Origin: Flavobacteriaceae bacterium
Lineage (GTDB): Bacteria > Bacteroidota > Bacteroidia > Flavobacteriales > Flavobacteriaceae
Assembly (NCBI GenBank): GCA_947463515.1
Contig: CANHRI010000015.1
Span: forward strand, 1 to 48,340
DNA: 48,340 nucleotides
Direction of reading: 5' to 3'
The position numbers were made by a program, and so were the translations under genes. Below the pieces are notes generated by a model, which was given only the letters and a program-made list of their open reading frames with translations, was not told the DNA's origin and did not search any database. Positions 24,943 to 33,962 of the stretch are shown here, in pieces. The first letter of the stretch is position 1. Each line of letters opens with the position of its first letter.

Positions 24943-25716
24943 TTATTTAAAACAAACCGGAATGATCTCTCCCGGTGCTAAACAATACCGTTCTACTTCT
25001 TCGGGAGTTAGTTTTTCGGTATAACGCTCTTCAACTACGGTAAATCCAATGCGGCGTAGTTGGTCAAAATAATCGCGGCCATACACGCGTACATGGTCGT
25101 ATTGACCAAATATTTTTGCCCGTTCTTTGGGGTCTGTGATGCTGTCATCCGAAAAGGTAGTGGCCCTATTGAGGTCCTGCGGAATTTGAAAAATCCCCAT
25201 TCCGCCGGGTTTCAACACGCGATATAATTCTTGCATGGCTTTGGTGTCATCCGGAATATGTTCCAACACATGATTACAAAAGATAATATCGTACGTATTA
25301 TCGTCAAAAGGTAAGTTGCAAATATCCGCTTTGATGTCGGCTAGTGGCGACAGTAAGTCGGTGGTGGTATAATGAATATTGGCTTGTTTTTTAAAACGCT
25401 TGTAAAACTCTTGTTCGGGCGCAAAATGCAATACGTTCTTTTTTTCTGTTGCGGTAAAAAAATCGGTTTCCCGTTGCAAATACAACCACAACAAACGATG
25501 ACGCTCCAGCGATAAGGTGCTCGGCGAAAGGACATTGTTGCGTTGTGACCCATAGCCATAGGGTAAAAACATGCGAAAGCTTTTGCCATCAATAGGGTCG
25601 GTGAAACGATTTCCGCTTAATACGAAGGCCAAAATCGGGCGCACCACGATACTCAACCGAATTAACAAGGGGCGAGGAATGGTGTTGAGTATAAACTTGA
25701 ATACTTTTTTGATCAT
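24943..25716 (-). CDS. Class I SAM-dependent methyltransferase
   Basis: A 257-residue methyltransferase. An N-terminal hydrophobic/basic region (about 1-40) suggests membrane association. The SAM motif VLHFAPEQEFYKRF (about residues 93-106) replaces the usual Gly-rich loop, a form seen in a Bacteroidota subgroup. The region LPFDDNTYDIIFCNHVLEHI carries motif II/III, and YRVLKPGGMGIFQIP the post-motif. The gene overlaps map by four bases (ATGA), so the two are translationally coupled. Substrate unknown. Confidence 0.85.
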   Translation of the reverse strand: MIKKVFKFILNTIPRPLLIRLSIVVRPILAFVLSGNRFTDPIDGKSFRMFLPYGYGSQRNNVLSPSTLSLERHRLLWLYLQRETDFFTATEKKNVLHFAPEQEFYKRFKKQANIHYTTTDLLSPLADIKADICNLPFDDNTYDIIFCNHVLEHIPDDTKAMQELYRVLKPGGMGIFQIPQDLNRATTFSDDSITDPKERAKIFGQYDHVRVYGRDYFDQLRRIGFTVVEERYTEKLTPEEVERYCLAPGEIIPVCFK

Positions 25717-26531
25717 AATACCAAACGGGTTTTTCGGAATTCATCCTCCTCATTGCTTTCAATGCCCAACGCTTGATAGACATATTGAAAAGTAGAAAGC
25801 AATTCGGGTTTTCCATTAATTAAGGCGACATTGTGTTCAAAATGCGCACTCGGTTTTCCGTCTGCGGTCAAAATCGTCCAACCATCTTTCAACTGCTTAA
25901 TATTTTTTGTCCCCATATTGATCATCGGCTCAATAGCGACCACCATGCCTTCGACAAATAACTTCCCGCGACCGCGTTTACCGTAATTAGGCATTTCGGG
26001 TTCTTCGTGCATTTTTCGTCCCAACCCGTGTCCCACCAACTCACGAACCACTCCATAGCCATGACTTTCACAGTATTTCTGAATGGCATTTCCTACATCT
26101 TCCACACGATTTCCTGCACGAAATTCACGAATTCCCACGTACAAACTTTCCTTGGTTACTTGCAACAATTTTTTGACTTCGGGCGCCACTTCACCTATTT
26201 CAAAACTATAGGCATGATCGCCGTAAAATCCATTTTTCAGCACCCCACAGTCCACCGAAATCACATCGCCTTCTTCCAAAGGTTTGTTGCTCGGAATACC
26301 GTGAACCACTTGGGCATTCGGACTCACGCACAGGGTGTTTGGAAAACCATACATGCCCAAAAATCCGGGTTCAGCTCCGTTATCGCGGATAAATTCTTCG
26401 GCGAGTTTATCCAACTGTAAGGTGGTCACCCCGGGTTGAATGACTTTGGCTATTTCCCCTAAGGTTTTGGAAACCAGCAACGCACTTTCGCGCATGATTT
26501 CGATTTCTTCACGGGTTTTGGGTTGAATCAT
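25713..26531 (-). CDS. map: Methionine aminopeptidase type I
   Basis: Map removes the initiator methionine from new proteins. With the start at 26531 it has 272 residues. The metal ligands are Asp94 and Asp105 (VDCGVLKNGFYGDHAYS), His168 (GHGLGRKMHEEP), Glu201 (AIEPM) and Glu232 (HFEHN); His77 in VHGIPS is the other active-site His. The start was chosen because a TACTTTTG promoter motif (26550-26557) overlaps the region where a longer start would begin. Downstream, the methyltransferase overlaps by four bases. Confidence 0.95.
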   Translation of the reverse strand: MIQPKTREEIEIMRESALLVSKTLGEIAKVIQPGVTTLQLDKLAEEFIRDNGAEPGFLGMYGFPNTLCVSPNAQVVHGIPSNKPLEEGDVISVDCGVLKNGFYGDHAYSFEIGEVAPEVKKLLQVTKESLYVGIREFRAGNRVEDVGNAIQKYCESHGYGVVRELVGHGLGRKMHEEPEMPNYGKRGRGKLFVEGMVVAIEPMINMGTKNIKQLKDGWTILTADGKPSAHFEHNVALINGKPELLSTFQYVYQALGIESNEEDEFRKTRLVL

Positions 26532-26549
26532 AACTAAAAAATGAGACCG

Positions 26550-26557
26550 CAAAAGTA
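26550..26557 (-). promoter_or_regulatory. -7 promoter motif of the map-methyltransferase unit
   Basis: TACTTTTG on the minus strand, 19 bases before the ATG at 26531. Confidence 0.68.
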
Positions 26558-26670
26558 GGTATTTTTTTTGGAAAAATTACCGTAGATTACCCTGTCCCCC
26601 TCTCGGATGCGTGGTTTACTTTTCTGAAGTTGGAATGAGAAATATCATGTTTTTTAGTCATGATGCGCCC

Positions 26671-26678
26671 TACCTTTG
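26671..26678 (+). promoter_or_regulatory. -7 promoter motif of the CoA-transferase gene
   Basis: TACCTTTG on the plus strand, 21 bases before the ATG at 26699 and inside the longest reading frame. Confidence 0.68.
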
Positions 26679-26698
26679 ACGCTATAATTGAAATAGGT

Positions 26699-27967
26699 AT
26701 GCGTAAATATGTAACGGCCGCAGAAGCGGTCAAAGTAGTTAAATCAGGAGATCGCGTGTATTTGCAAGCGGCTGCTGCAGCACCAACCGTATTGGCCAAT
26801 GCCTTAACCGATCGAGCTTCGGAGCTGCGTAATGTTGAAATCTGTCATTTGCACACCGAAGGTGAAGCGCGGTATGCGCATCCCGATTTGGCCGAGAGTT
26901 TTCATGTGAATTCCTTTTTTATCGGTGCCAATGTTCGTCATACACTCAAAGCTGGAAACGGATCTTATACGCCTGTTTTTTTGAGTGAATTGCCCCTTTT
27001 GTTTCGGAAAAATGTTCTTCCGATAGACGTGGCTTTTATCCATGTTTCACCACCCGATATCCACGGGTATTGTTCTCTTGGGGTCTCGGTTGAAGCTACG
27101 GTAGCGGCTATTGAAAACGCCAAAATTGTCATTGCGCAAGTCAATGCCCAGATGCCCCGTACCTTTGGTGATGGTATTATTCACGCTTCAGAAATTGATT
27201 ATTTGGTCGAAGTGGACACGCCTATTTATGCGCATGATGTTGATTCGCCTTCTCCCGAAGAAGAAAAGATTGGAGCCTACATTGCCTCTTTGATTGAGGA
27301 TAGAAGCACTTTGCAAATGGGAATTGGTTCGATACCCAATGCTGCTTTAAAACAGTTGATCCACCACAAAGATTTGGGTTTGCATACTGAAATGTTCTCC
27401 GATGGGGTGATTGATTTGATTGAAAAAGAGGTTATTACGTGCAAGTATAAAGGAACGCTTCGCGGACGAGTTTTGGCTACGTTTTTAATGGGTTCCCAAC
27501 GCTTGTATGATTTTGTACACGACAATCCTTTTATCGAAATGAAAGAGTCTTCGATGGTGAATGATACGGCACGCATTCGCAAGAATCCCAATATGGTAGC
27601 CATCAATTCGGCGATTGAAGTCGATGTAACGGGACAAGTTTGTGCCGACTCGATAGGCCCACGCATGTACTCAGGCGTTGGAGGTCAGATGGATTTTATC
27701 CGAGGGGCTTCATTGAGTCCAGGGGGTAAAGCGATTATTGCACTTCCCTCCATCACCAAACGCGGGGAAAGTCGCATTGTACCGTTTCTTAAACAAGGCG
27801 CCGGCGTAGTGACTACTCGAGCGCACATCCATTATGTGATTACCGAATATGGCATTGCGGACTTGTACGGCAAAACCTTGAAGCAACGCGCCGATGCGTT
27901 GGTTCGTATCGCCCATCCTAGCCATCAAGAAGCAATAGAAAGAGGCTATTACGAAATGGTTCAATAG
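26699..27967 (+). CDS. Acetyl-CoA hydrolase/transferase family protein (4-hydroxybutyrate CoA-transferase-like)
   Basis: A 422-residue family I CoA-transferase related to acetate- and 4-hydroxybutyrate CoA-transferases. It opens with YVTAAEAVKVVKSGDRVYLQ, contains VSPPDIHGYCSLGVSVEA, the CoA loop MGIGSIPNAAL (about 207-217) and the nucleophile Glu231 in LHTEMFSDGVIDL. SGVGGQMDFIRGA and HYVITEYGIADLYGK at the C-terminal end are typical. The start at 26699 follows the promoter motif; a longer frame from 26660 would precede it. It is a single gene ending at a terminator. Acceptor and donor acids cannot be determined; roles in acetate handling or fermentation are possible. Confidence 0.88.
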   Translation: MRKYVTAAEAVKVVKSGDRVYLQAAAAAPTVLANALTDRASELRNVEICHLHTEGEARYAHPDLAESFHVNSFFIGANVRHTLKAGNGSYTPVFLSELPLLFRKNVLPIDVAFIHVSPPDIHGYCSLGVSVEATVAAIENAKIVIAQVNAQMPRTFGDGIIHASEIDYLVEVDTPIYAHDVDSPSPEEEKIGAYIASLIEDRSTLQMGIGSIPNAALKQLIHHKDLGLHTEMFSDGVIDLIEKEVITCKYKGTLRGRVLATFLMGSQRLYDFVHDNPFIEMKESSMVNDTARIRKNPNMVAINSAIEVDVTGQVCADSIGPRMYSGVGGQMDFIRGASLSPGGKAIIALPSITKRGESRIVPFLKQGAGVVTTRAHIHYVITEYGIADLYGKTLKQRADALVRIAHPSHQEAIERGYYEMVQ

Positions 27968-27976
27968 GGTTAAAAA

Positions 27977-28007
27977 AGAAAAACGCCGATGAAGGCGTTT
28001 CTTTATG
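27977..28007 (+). terminator. Terminator (both directions) between the CoA-transferase and TolC genes
   Basis: Stem AACGCC/GGCGTT with loop GATGAA, A-rich before and TTTCTTT after. Confidence 0.7.
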
Positions 28008-28034
28008 CAATATCTTAGGTATTGGTCCTATTCG

Positions 28035-29417
28035 TTAATCGGGTTGTGCCATAATGCGGAAGAGTTCGGCATTGGAAATCAGGTAACGGTTGTTCAAAGC
28101 AATCGCCGACAATTGGGCGGTTACCAAATTGTTTTCGCGCGAATTCAGTAAGAAAATAGAGCTCTCCCCAAAAGAGAATAAACGTTCTTCTGATTGCAAC
28201 ATGACTTGGTAATCAGTAACGAGCTGATTGGTTAACAACCCTTGTTCCAGTAATGAATTCAATTCGGTTTGTTGTGCTTTGACCTTATTCCCCAATTGAA
28301 CGCGTTCCAGGTTGAGGTCAAATTGTGCATCTTGCACTTTAAATTTGGCCAATTTCAAACTACCGCGTTCTTTTCGTAAAAATAACGGGAAGGAAAAGTT
28401 GACGCCAATTTTGTAATTCTCAAAGTCCCGATTGTTCCAAGCGCTCGGTTCCGAAAGGTAGTGATACCCCACATTGGCTTTGGGCAAAAGCATATTGGCC
28501 TTCAATTTTCGGTCGATTTCTAGTAGATTCACTTTGCTTTCCAAGGCGGTGATTTTCGGGTGGTTGTTCAAACTAACATCGCCCGCCATCAAAGCGTTGG
28601 TGCGTAAGGTTTCTTGAATCGTTTTTTCCAATTCGGGTTCGGGAATCATCGTGTCTTGTAACTCCATGGGAATATTGTTTTCCAACCAAAGGAAGTTGGA
28701 CAACTCCAGTTTGGTTTTCACCAATTTCAACCGGGATTCGGTGAGACTCAATTTACGATTGCGCACGATAATTCCAGCTTCCACACTGTCGATAGCGGGT
28801 TTGTCTCCGTTGCGAATCAAACCGCTAATGCCCTTAAACCGAATCTCGGCATTGGTTAAATACGTCGTGTACAGTTGGACTTCATCGTAGGTTCGTTTCC
28901 AGTTGAAATACGCTACCGAAGCATCATAAAGCACCTGAACCGCCTCCAATTGACGTTCGGCGTTGCCTAGATTGATTTGAATTTTTGCTTTACGCAAATC
29001 GGCCATTCGTTGGTTGATCCAAAGTCCTTGCCCCAGCGGAACCGTCACTCCAAATGAGGTCAGTCCTTGATTGGGCAGCGTATTTTCGGGGTTGACAAAA
29101 ATCCCTTCGCTATTGTCAAAACCTGCTTTGACTTCGATGCCGTACCAGGTTGGAATTTTAAAACTGCTATTCAATAACGAGAAGTATTCCTTTCCCTTGA
29201 ATTGTTTGGAATCAAAGTCCACTTCTATTTTGGGGTCAAATGCACCCCGTGCCATCATCAAATTGGCTTGGGCATTGCTGATATTTAAATCGGCGCTTTT
29301 TACCCGTGGATGAAATTTTTTCACATATCCCAAAAACTCGTTGTAGGTGAGAATGTTTGACTCTACATTCTGACCCCACACGGGTATTGTGATTAGGAAG
29401 AAAAGTATTTTTTTCAT
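28035..29417 (-). CDS. TolC family outer-membrane efflux protein
   Basis: A 460-residue outer-membrane channel of the TolC family, the exit duct for the HlyD/ABC pair encoded just upstream. A signal peptide (MKKILFFLITIPVWG, cut after Gln16) precedes two long-helix halves with strand segments such as FGVTVPLGQGLWI and KIGVNFSFPLFLR. Start choice: this ATG begins the signal peptide; a longer frame starting at 29540 would translate the palindromic intergenic element and lacks a signal. The gap to hlyD is 138 bases, unlike the 2-5 base gaps elsewhere in this unit, because of that element. Ends at a bidirectional terminator. Confidence 0.88.
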   Translation of the reverse strand: MKKILFFLITIPVWGQNVESNILTYNEFLGYVKKFHPRVKSADLNISNAQANLMMARGAFDPKIEVDFDSKQFKGKEYFSLLNSSFKIPTWYGIEVKAGFDNSEGIFVNPENTLPNQGLTSFGVTVPLGQGLWINQRMADLRKAKIQINLGNAERQLEAVQVLYDASVAYFNWKRTYDEVQLYTTYLTNAEIRFKGISGLIRNGDKPAIDSVEAGIIVRNRKLSLTESRLKLVKTKLELSNFLWLENNIPMELQDTMIPEPELEKTIQETLRTNALMAGDVSLNNHPKITALESKVNLLEIDRKLKANMLLPKANVGYHYLSEPSAWNNRDFENYKIGVNFSFPLFLRKERGSLKLAKFKVQDAQFDLNLERVQLGNKVKAQQTELNSLLEQGLLTNQLVTDYQVMLQSEERLFSFGESSIFLLNSRENNLVTAQLSAIALNNRYLISNAELFRIMAQPD

Positions 29418-29445
29418 ATGTTTCAAGTAGGCCTGAAGCCTGAAT

Positions 29446-29518
29446 TTTTTAACCCTGATTGCCGTGAAAATCCCGTGGCCGTTGCCAAACGGCTGCGGAT
29501 TGTAACAGAAAGCAGGAA
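29446..29518 (-). repeat. Flavobacterial imperfect palindromic intergenic element, copy B
   Basis: On the minus strand it opens TCCTGCTTTCTGTTACAAT and closes CACGGCAATCAGGGTTA, matching the ends of copy A at 13591-13670 position by position with substitutions. The centre is the hairpin GCCGTT/AACGGC (29478-29493). It separates hlyD from tolC. Confidence 0.6.
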
Positions 29519-29555
29519 CTACGATGGCCGGGAAGCTCAAGCCATTCGTTCCTCA

Positions 29556-30920
29556 TTATTTTCCTTTGCTATCTGTTTTAGATTCCCCTTTATTACCGCC
29601 TTTGGGTTGGTAATAGTTGGGCGGGAACCCGTTGAGTGTTCGCCAGATTTCATACCAAACGGGTACATTGTTTAACAATGCCAAGGTTTGGGCTCCTGAA
29701 CCAATGCTGATTTGTTTCGGCCAGTCTTGATCTTCGGGATCGGGTGCGATTAACACGCGGAATTTTCCGTTGCTGCTGATAAAATTCTCCACGGCCACAA
29801 TGCGACCTCCAAAAGTTCCGTACGACATATTCGGCCATCCCGAGAAAATGACGGTCGGCCATCCGTCGAACCAAATTCGTACGCGTTCGCCTTTGTGAAT
29901 TAGCGGAATATCGTTGGGACTCACATAGGTTTCTACCGCAATGTCATACTTGGCGGGCATGATACTCACGATTTCGGTCCCTTCTTTGATGGTTTCACCA
30001 AGCCCCGATTTTAAGGCACGGTTTACATAACCATTTTGCGGGGCGGTAATATAATACAGTCCGTTACGAATGCGGTAATTGGTGTATTGATTTTTGAGTT
30101 TGTTGACTTGTGCTTCGGTGTCAAACTGGTTGCTCATTGCTGTGAAGCGATCGCTTCGTGCTTTGGAGGCTTTCTCGGCATATTCGGCACCGATACGATT
30201 GATTTCGACACGGGTATTGATCAACTCGTTTTTACTGGCCAAAAATTTGTTTTCTTGGGTGATGATTTTGGCTTCTACTTCCTGTAATTTCAAGCGTTTT
30301 TCTTCCACATCGGTCAAGGGTTTTAGCCCTTCTTTGTTTAACGTTACCGCTCGATTGAATTGGGTGTTGGCAATTTTAAGTTGAGTTTTTACCGCCTCCA
30401 AGTCCATACTATCGCTTTGTACTTTGAGCAGTGCTTGACGGATTTTGTTTTGGGCTTGTTGCAACTTCAAGTTCCGCTCACTTTCGATGGCTTGAATTTG
30501 GGTACCCAAGGTGACCACTTTGTCCCCGTAGGATTCTCCAGCCATGGCTTTGGCTTCCATTTGACTTTTGGTGTTGCCTACTAAATCGGGGTCAAAGTAA
30601 TCTTCTTTGATCTCGGAAATAAACAAAATAGTATCGCCTTTTTTCACATAGTCCCCTTCTTTGACGAACCATTTTTCAATACGGCCCGCGATGGCATTGT
30701 GCACGGTTTGGGGTCGTTGATCGGGTTTGAGCGTGGTTACTGATCCTGTACCGCCGATGTTTTGTGTCCATGGTAAAAATAAAATGATGACGATGATAAT
30801 GGACACCCAAAGGATAATGCGATTGAGTATTCTGTAATGGGGACGGTCGGCTAGATTTTTAACCGTACTGTATTGCTCAATTTTTTCGGTAATCGGATTT
30901 TTTTCAGATAGATTAAGCAT
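29556..30920 (-). CDS. HlyD family periplasmic adaptor (membrane fusion protein)
   Basis: A 454-residue adaptor that links the inner-membrane ABC exporter to TolC. One N-terminal membrane helix (about 33-50), a lipoyl-like half (about 64-100; QTVHNAIAGRIEKWFVKEGD), a long coiled-coil (about 135-285) and the second lipoyl half with YITAPQNGYVNRALKSGLGE (about 300-320), then a beta-barrel region (YVSPNDIPLIHKGERVRIWF). The end is rich in Lys, Gly and Ser. The start is five bases after the ABC stop, so they are one message. The type is that of type I secretion or efflux, not RND. Confidence 0.92.
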   Translation of the reverse strand: MLNLSEKNPITEKIEQYSTVKNLADRPHYRILNRIILWVSIIIVIILFLPWTQNIGGTGSVTTLKPDQRPQTVHNAIAGRIEKWFVKEGDYVKKGDTILFISEIKEDYFDPDLVGNTKSQMEAKAMAGESYGDKVVTLGTQIQAIESERNLKLQQAQNKIRQALLKVQSDSMDLEAVKTQLKIANTQFNRAVTLNKEGLKPLTDVEEKRLKLQEVEAKIITQENKFLASKNELINTRVEINRIGAEYAEKASKARSDRFTAMSNQFDTEAQVNKLKNQYTNYRIRNGLYYITAPQNGYVNRALKSGLGETIKEGTEIVSIMPAKYDIAVETYVSPNDIPLIHKGERVRIWFDGWPTVIFSGWPNMSYGTFGGRIVAVENFISSNGKFRVLIAPDPEDQDWPKQISIGSGAQTLALLNNVPVWYEIWRTLNGFPPNYYQPKGGNKGESKTDSKGK

Positions 30921-30925
30921 AGGGG

Positions 30926-32590
30926 TTATTGCGTTATATCGTTACTAATTTTACCTTCAGTGATTTGTATAATGCGTTGGCATTTTTGTTTCCAATATGG
31001 ATTTTTCGAGGTCACAATTAAGGTCCAAGGATGCTTCGAATCGGTTAAGAAATCGATGATTTTTATCGCGGCATCGTCATCCATTTTGTCCAAAGGATCT
31101 TCGTAAAATAAAATCTTCGGTTGGGTTACAATACTGCGTGCTAACAAGATTTTTTGCGCATTGGAGGATGACAATTGACGGCCTTCTGGATAAATCATGG
31201 TGTCTAAGCCATCGGGAAGCGATTTGATGAAGCTACCTAAACCAACACTATCAATGGCCCATTTCACTTGTTCGTCGGGAACATGTACATTTTTAAAGGT
31301 TATATTTTCTAAAATCGTTCCTTCAAAAGGGGTTTCATCATTCAAAATAGTACCGATATGCAAACGGAATTGATTGATATCAACTTTGCGATACGTGTCG
31401 TCGTTGATAGAAAACGAACCCGATGTGGGTTGCATCAATCCTGAAAGAATTCGAATTAAAGTTGATTTTCCTGAGCCGTTTCGTCCGTCTAAGTAAATCT
31501 TTTCTCCAGGGTTAATCGAAAGATTGATGTTGGACAATACCGAATCCTGACTGTCTGGAAATTTGAAACACAAATGATCGGTAACGATTTGTATGTTTGT
31601 GTAACAAAATTCAGGCTCTTTAGTTTCCATTTTCTCCGTGTCCAATTCGACCACGTGGGCAATTTTTTCTACTGAAGTCAATACATCGTAAAAGGTTTCC
31701 AAGCCTAAGATGACTTTCTCGACCGAGTTGATTACCAAAAGAATGATAATCTCAGCCGCGACAAACTGTCCAATGTTCATTTCTCTACTGATAACCAAGA
31801 ATCCACCGATAATTAACAGCGAAGCAGTGATTAAGATTTTAAATCCAATCAATTGTATGTATTGGCGTTTGATGACGTTGAAATGTTTTTCGCGGTTGAC
31901 CAAGTATTCTTTGACCAAATGATCATTTTTGTCCAAGGCAAAATCAAAGTTCTCACGACGACGGAAACTAATGCTATTGCGGGCAATTTCTTGTAACCAT
32001 CCCACCACTTTATACTTGTATTTGGACTCTTTTAAGCTCGTGTTAAGTCCTTGGTGGTATGAAAAGCGGAAAATGGCATACAACATAAACAGCAACAACA
32101 ACCCAAACAAGATGAAGAAAGGGTGGTATAACGAGAGTAAGATAATTCCGAAGATGATTTGCAACAAAGCCGAAGAAAAATCAATCAATAATTTGGAGGT
32201 CCCTTTTTGAATGGTGAGCGTGTCAAAAAAACGGTTGGCCAATTCTGGAGGGTAGGTGTTGTACAGCGCTTCAAATTTGATTTTTGGCAAACGGTAACTG
32301 AATTCAAACGAGGAACGGATGAATATTTTCTGTTGTAAATTTTCAGTAATTCGCAATTGCATAACGGATAAAACGCCTCCCAAGGCGACTCCAAAAACCA
32401 CAATGACCACCAAAAGAATCCAAGAGGCACTTACTTGTCCCGATTGAATTAAGTTGATAATGGCTTGTATACCAAGCGGAAGCGACAAGCTCACTAATCC
32501 GGCAAAAACCGCATACAAGATGATTTGGGTCACATCTTTTCGGTCAACTTTTAACAAGCCAGTGAGGCGTTGAAGAGGGGTGGATTTCAT
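30926..32590 (-). CDS. ABC exporter (permease + ATPase) with non-consensus ATPase motifs
   Basis: A 554-residue half-transporter: five or six membrane helices (about 23-50, 57-78, 140-175, 247-298) followed by a nucleotide-binding domain (about 335-554). There is no peptidase domain at the N-terminus. Walker A is intact (GRNGSGKST, 369-377). Other motifs are altered: the Q-loop has Asn417 (ILND) where Gln is usual; the signature is LSSSNAQ (473-479), not LSGGQ; Walker B/catalytic pair reads Glu497-Asp498 (FYEDP) instead of Asp-Glu; and the H-loop is Ser528 (IVTSKNP) instead of His. The gene sits between TetR (two-base gap) and HlyD (five-base gap). It should form a dimer with HlyD and TolC to export a substrate that cannot be named; slow or altered ATP hydrolysis is inferred. 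Confidence 0.9.
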   Translation of the reverse strand: MKSTPLQRLTGLLKVDRKDVTQIILYAVFAGLVSLSLPLGIQAIINLIQSGQVSASWILLVVIVVFGVALGGVLSVMQLRITENLQQKIFIRSSFEFSYRLPKIKFEALYNTYPPELANRFFDTLTIQKGTSKLLIDFSSALLQIIFGIILLSLYHPFFILFGLLLLFMLYAIFRFSYHQGLNTSLKESKYKYKVVGWLQEIARNSISFRRRENFDFALDKNDHLVKEYLVNREKHFNVIKRQYIQLIGFKILITASLLIIGGFLVISREMNIGQFVAAEIIILLVINSVEKVILGLETFYDVLTSVEKIAHVVELDTEKMETKEPEFCYTNIQIVTDHLCFKFPDSQDSVLSNINLSINPGEKIYLDGRNGSGKSTLIRILSGLMQPTSGSFSINDDTYRKVDINQFRLHIGTILNDETPFEGTILENITFKNVHVPDEQVKWAIDSVGLGSFIKSLPDGLDTMIYPEGRQLSSSNAQKILLARSIVTQPKILFYEDPLDKMDDDAAIKIIDFLTDSKHPWTLIVTSKNPYWKQKCQRIIQITEGKISNDITQ

Positions 32591-32592
32591 AC

Positions 32593-33258
32593 TTATTTTA
32601 AAATTTGTTCCATTAGATTTTTATAAAAAACAGCGGGTGATTGGGCTTCATTGCAATCGGTTATGGTCGTCAAATGCTCTTTCAAAAAATGTTGGTGTAA
32701 AGAACCTTCAATGATTGACGATGCCAAACTTTTAGCAAAAGGGTAATCGGATTTAGCTTCCAAAATTAAATTGACCAACCGATTGATGACGCGTTTGTAC
32801 ACCATAAAAAAGCCTTCTCGATTTTCGCGGTCGACTTCTTTGGTCAAGATTGTTTTGGTAAATTCCAAAATGATGATGTTGTTGAGCAACGCTTCATTGA
32901 TGTGCAATGTAGCCGAATCGTCTTTTACTTTTTCGGTTAGTATCTCGATGCCCTTTAACAACTTCGTTTTGGGGTCGGGGATGTTGTTGGTTTCCAAAAC
33001 TAATCGGTATTCCATCCATCCCCAATACCAGGAGGAAAGGTACAACAATAATTTGTGTTTGTTTTCAAAATAACGGTACAACGAACTTTCATTCGAACCA
33101 ATACGTTCCCCAAGTTTTTTAAACGTAAAGGCATCAAAGCCGATTTCGTCAATCAAGAGGATGCTGTGCTGGATAATCTTGCGCCCCAAATCGGATGACT
33201 CCGGATTTTTAACATACAGTTTATCGTTTACAGCAATAATAATCTGGTTTAAAATCAT
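32593..33258 (-). CDS. TetR family transcription regulator
   Basis: A 221-residue regulator with a TetR helix-turn-helix (about residues 28-73; FDAFTFKKLGERIG and SLYRYFENKHKLL) and a helical ligand domain behind it. It lies between TerC (three-base gap) and the ABC exporter (two-base gap), so it probably controls this same unit by autoregulation; ligand unknown. About twenty extra N-terminal residues precede the domain, more than in most TetR proteins. Confidence 0.88.
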   Translation of the reverse strand: MILNQIIIAVNDKLYVKNPESSDLGRKIIQHSILLIDEIGFDAFTFKKLGERIGSNESSLYRYFENKHKLLLYLSSWYWGWMEYRLVLETNNIPDPKTKLLKGIEILTEKVKDDSATLHINEALLNNIIILEFTKTILTKEVDRENREGFFMVYKRVINRLVNLILEAKSDYPFAKSLASSIIEGSLHQHFLKEHLTTITDCNEAQSPAVFYKNLMEQILK

Positions 33259-33261
33259 GGT

Positions 33262-33960
33262 TTAGTCTTTTTTTTGCGGAATCGTTTTCATCTGAATCAC
33301 ATCGACCAAAAAGGCAAATGCCATCGAGAAATAAATATATCCTTTGGGTATTTCAAAGTGCAATCCTTCAGCAATCAAGGAGACACCAATCATCATTAAA
33401 AAGCACAAGGCCAAAACTTTAAATGAAGGGTGTTTGCTGATAAACTCACTGATCGGTTTGGAGGCAAACAACATGATGACCACCGTAATAATCACCGCTG
33501 TATACATGATCCAAATTTCACTTACCATTCCTACCGCAGTAATGATTGAGTCGATGGAAAAGACCAAGTCCAAAAGAATAACTTCACCCAATAAACGGCT
33601 AAAAGTAGCTTTTTTCGGGGCACTTAAGGCGTCGGCATTGGCGGCCTCGGTTTTGTGGTAAATTTCTTTGGTGCTTTTATAAATTAAAAAGAGTCCTCCC
33701 AGCAATAAGATGATGCCTTTCCCCGAAAAGGGAATATCGGCTATGGTGAAAAGGGTGGCATCCAATTTCATGATCCAAGCGATTACGGTCAACAGCACCA
33801 AACGCATGATCATCGCCAATCCTAGTCCCCAAAAACGGAGTTTTTTTCGCTCTTGTTCGGGCAAACGATCGGCTAAAATGGAAATAAAAATAACATTGTC
33901 AAGACCCAAAATAACTTCAAGGGTCACTAAAGAAAGTAAGGCAATAATAGCGTCAGTCAT
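33262..33960 (-). CDS. TerC family integral membrane protein
   Basis: A 232-residue polytopic membrane protein of the TerC/Alx family, which is linked to Mn2+ handling, tellurite resistance and protein export in different bacteria. The acidic membrane motif LEVILGLDNVIF (about 14-25) and a second one in LLDLVFSIDSIITAV are conserved. Seven hydrophobic segments can be counted. It lies two bases after the LRR gene and three bases before tetR, in the exporter unit. Association of TerC with a TetR-ABC-HlyD-TolC exporter is unusual to me. Confidence 0.9.
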   Translation of the reverse strand: MTDAIIALLSLVTLEVILGLDNVIFISILADRLPEQERKKLRFWGLGLAMIMRLVLLTVIAWIMKLDATLFTIADIPFSGKGIILLLGGLFLIYKSTKEIYHKTEAANADALSAPKKATFSRLLGEVILLDLVFSIDSIITAVGMVSEIWIMYTAVIITVVIMLFASKPISEFISKHPSFKVLALCFLMMIGVSLIAEGLHFEIPKGYIYFSMAFAFLVDVIQMKTIPQKKD

Positions 33961-33962
33961 GA

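Noticed and set aside
29418..29540. N-terminal extension of TolC by 41 codons
   Set aside because: It would translate the palindromic element and remove the signal peptide from the N-terminus.
30926..32590. First reading of the ABC Walker B as Asp498-Pro499, that is, catalytic Glu replaced by Pro
   Set aside because: Alignment with DEP-type Walker B (for example DEPTNHLD) places Glu497-Asp498 at the Asp-Glu pair and Pro499 at the following Pro, which is the better fit.
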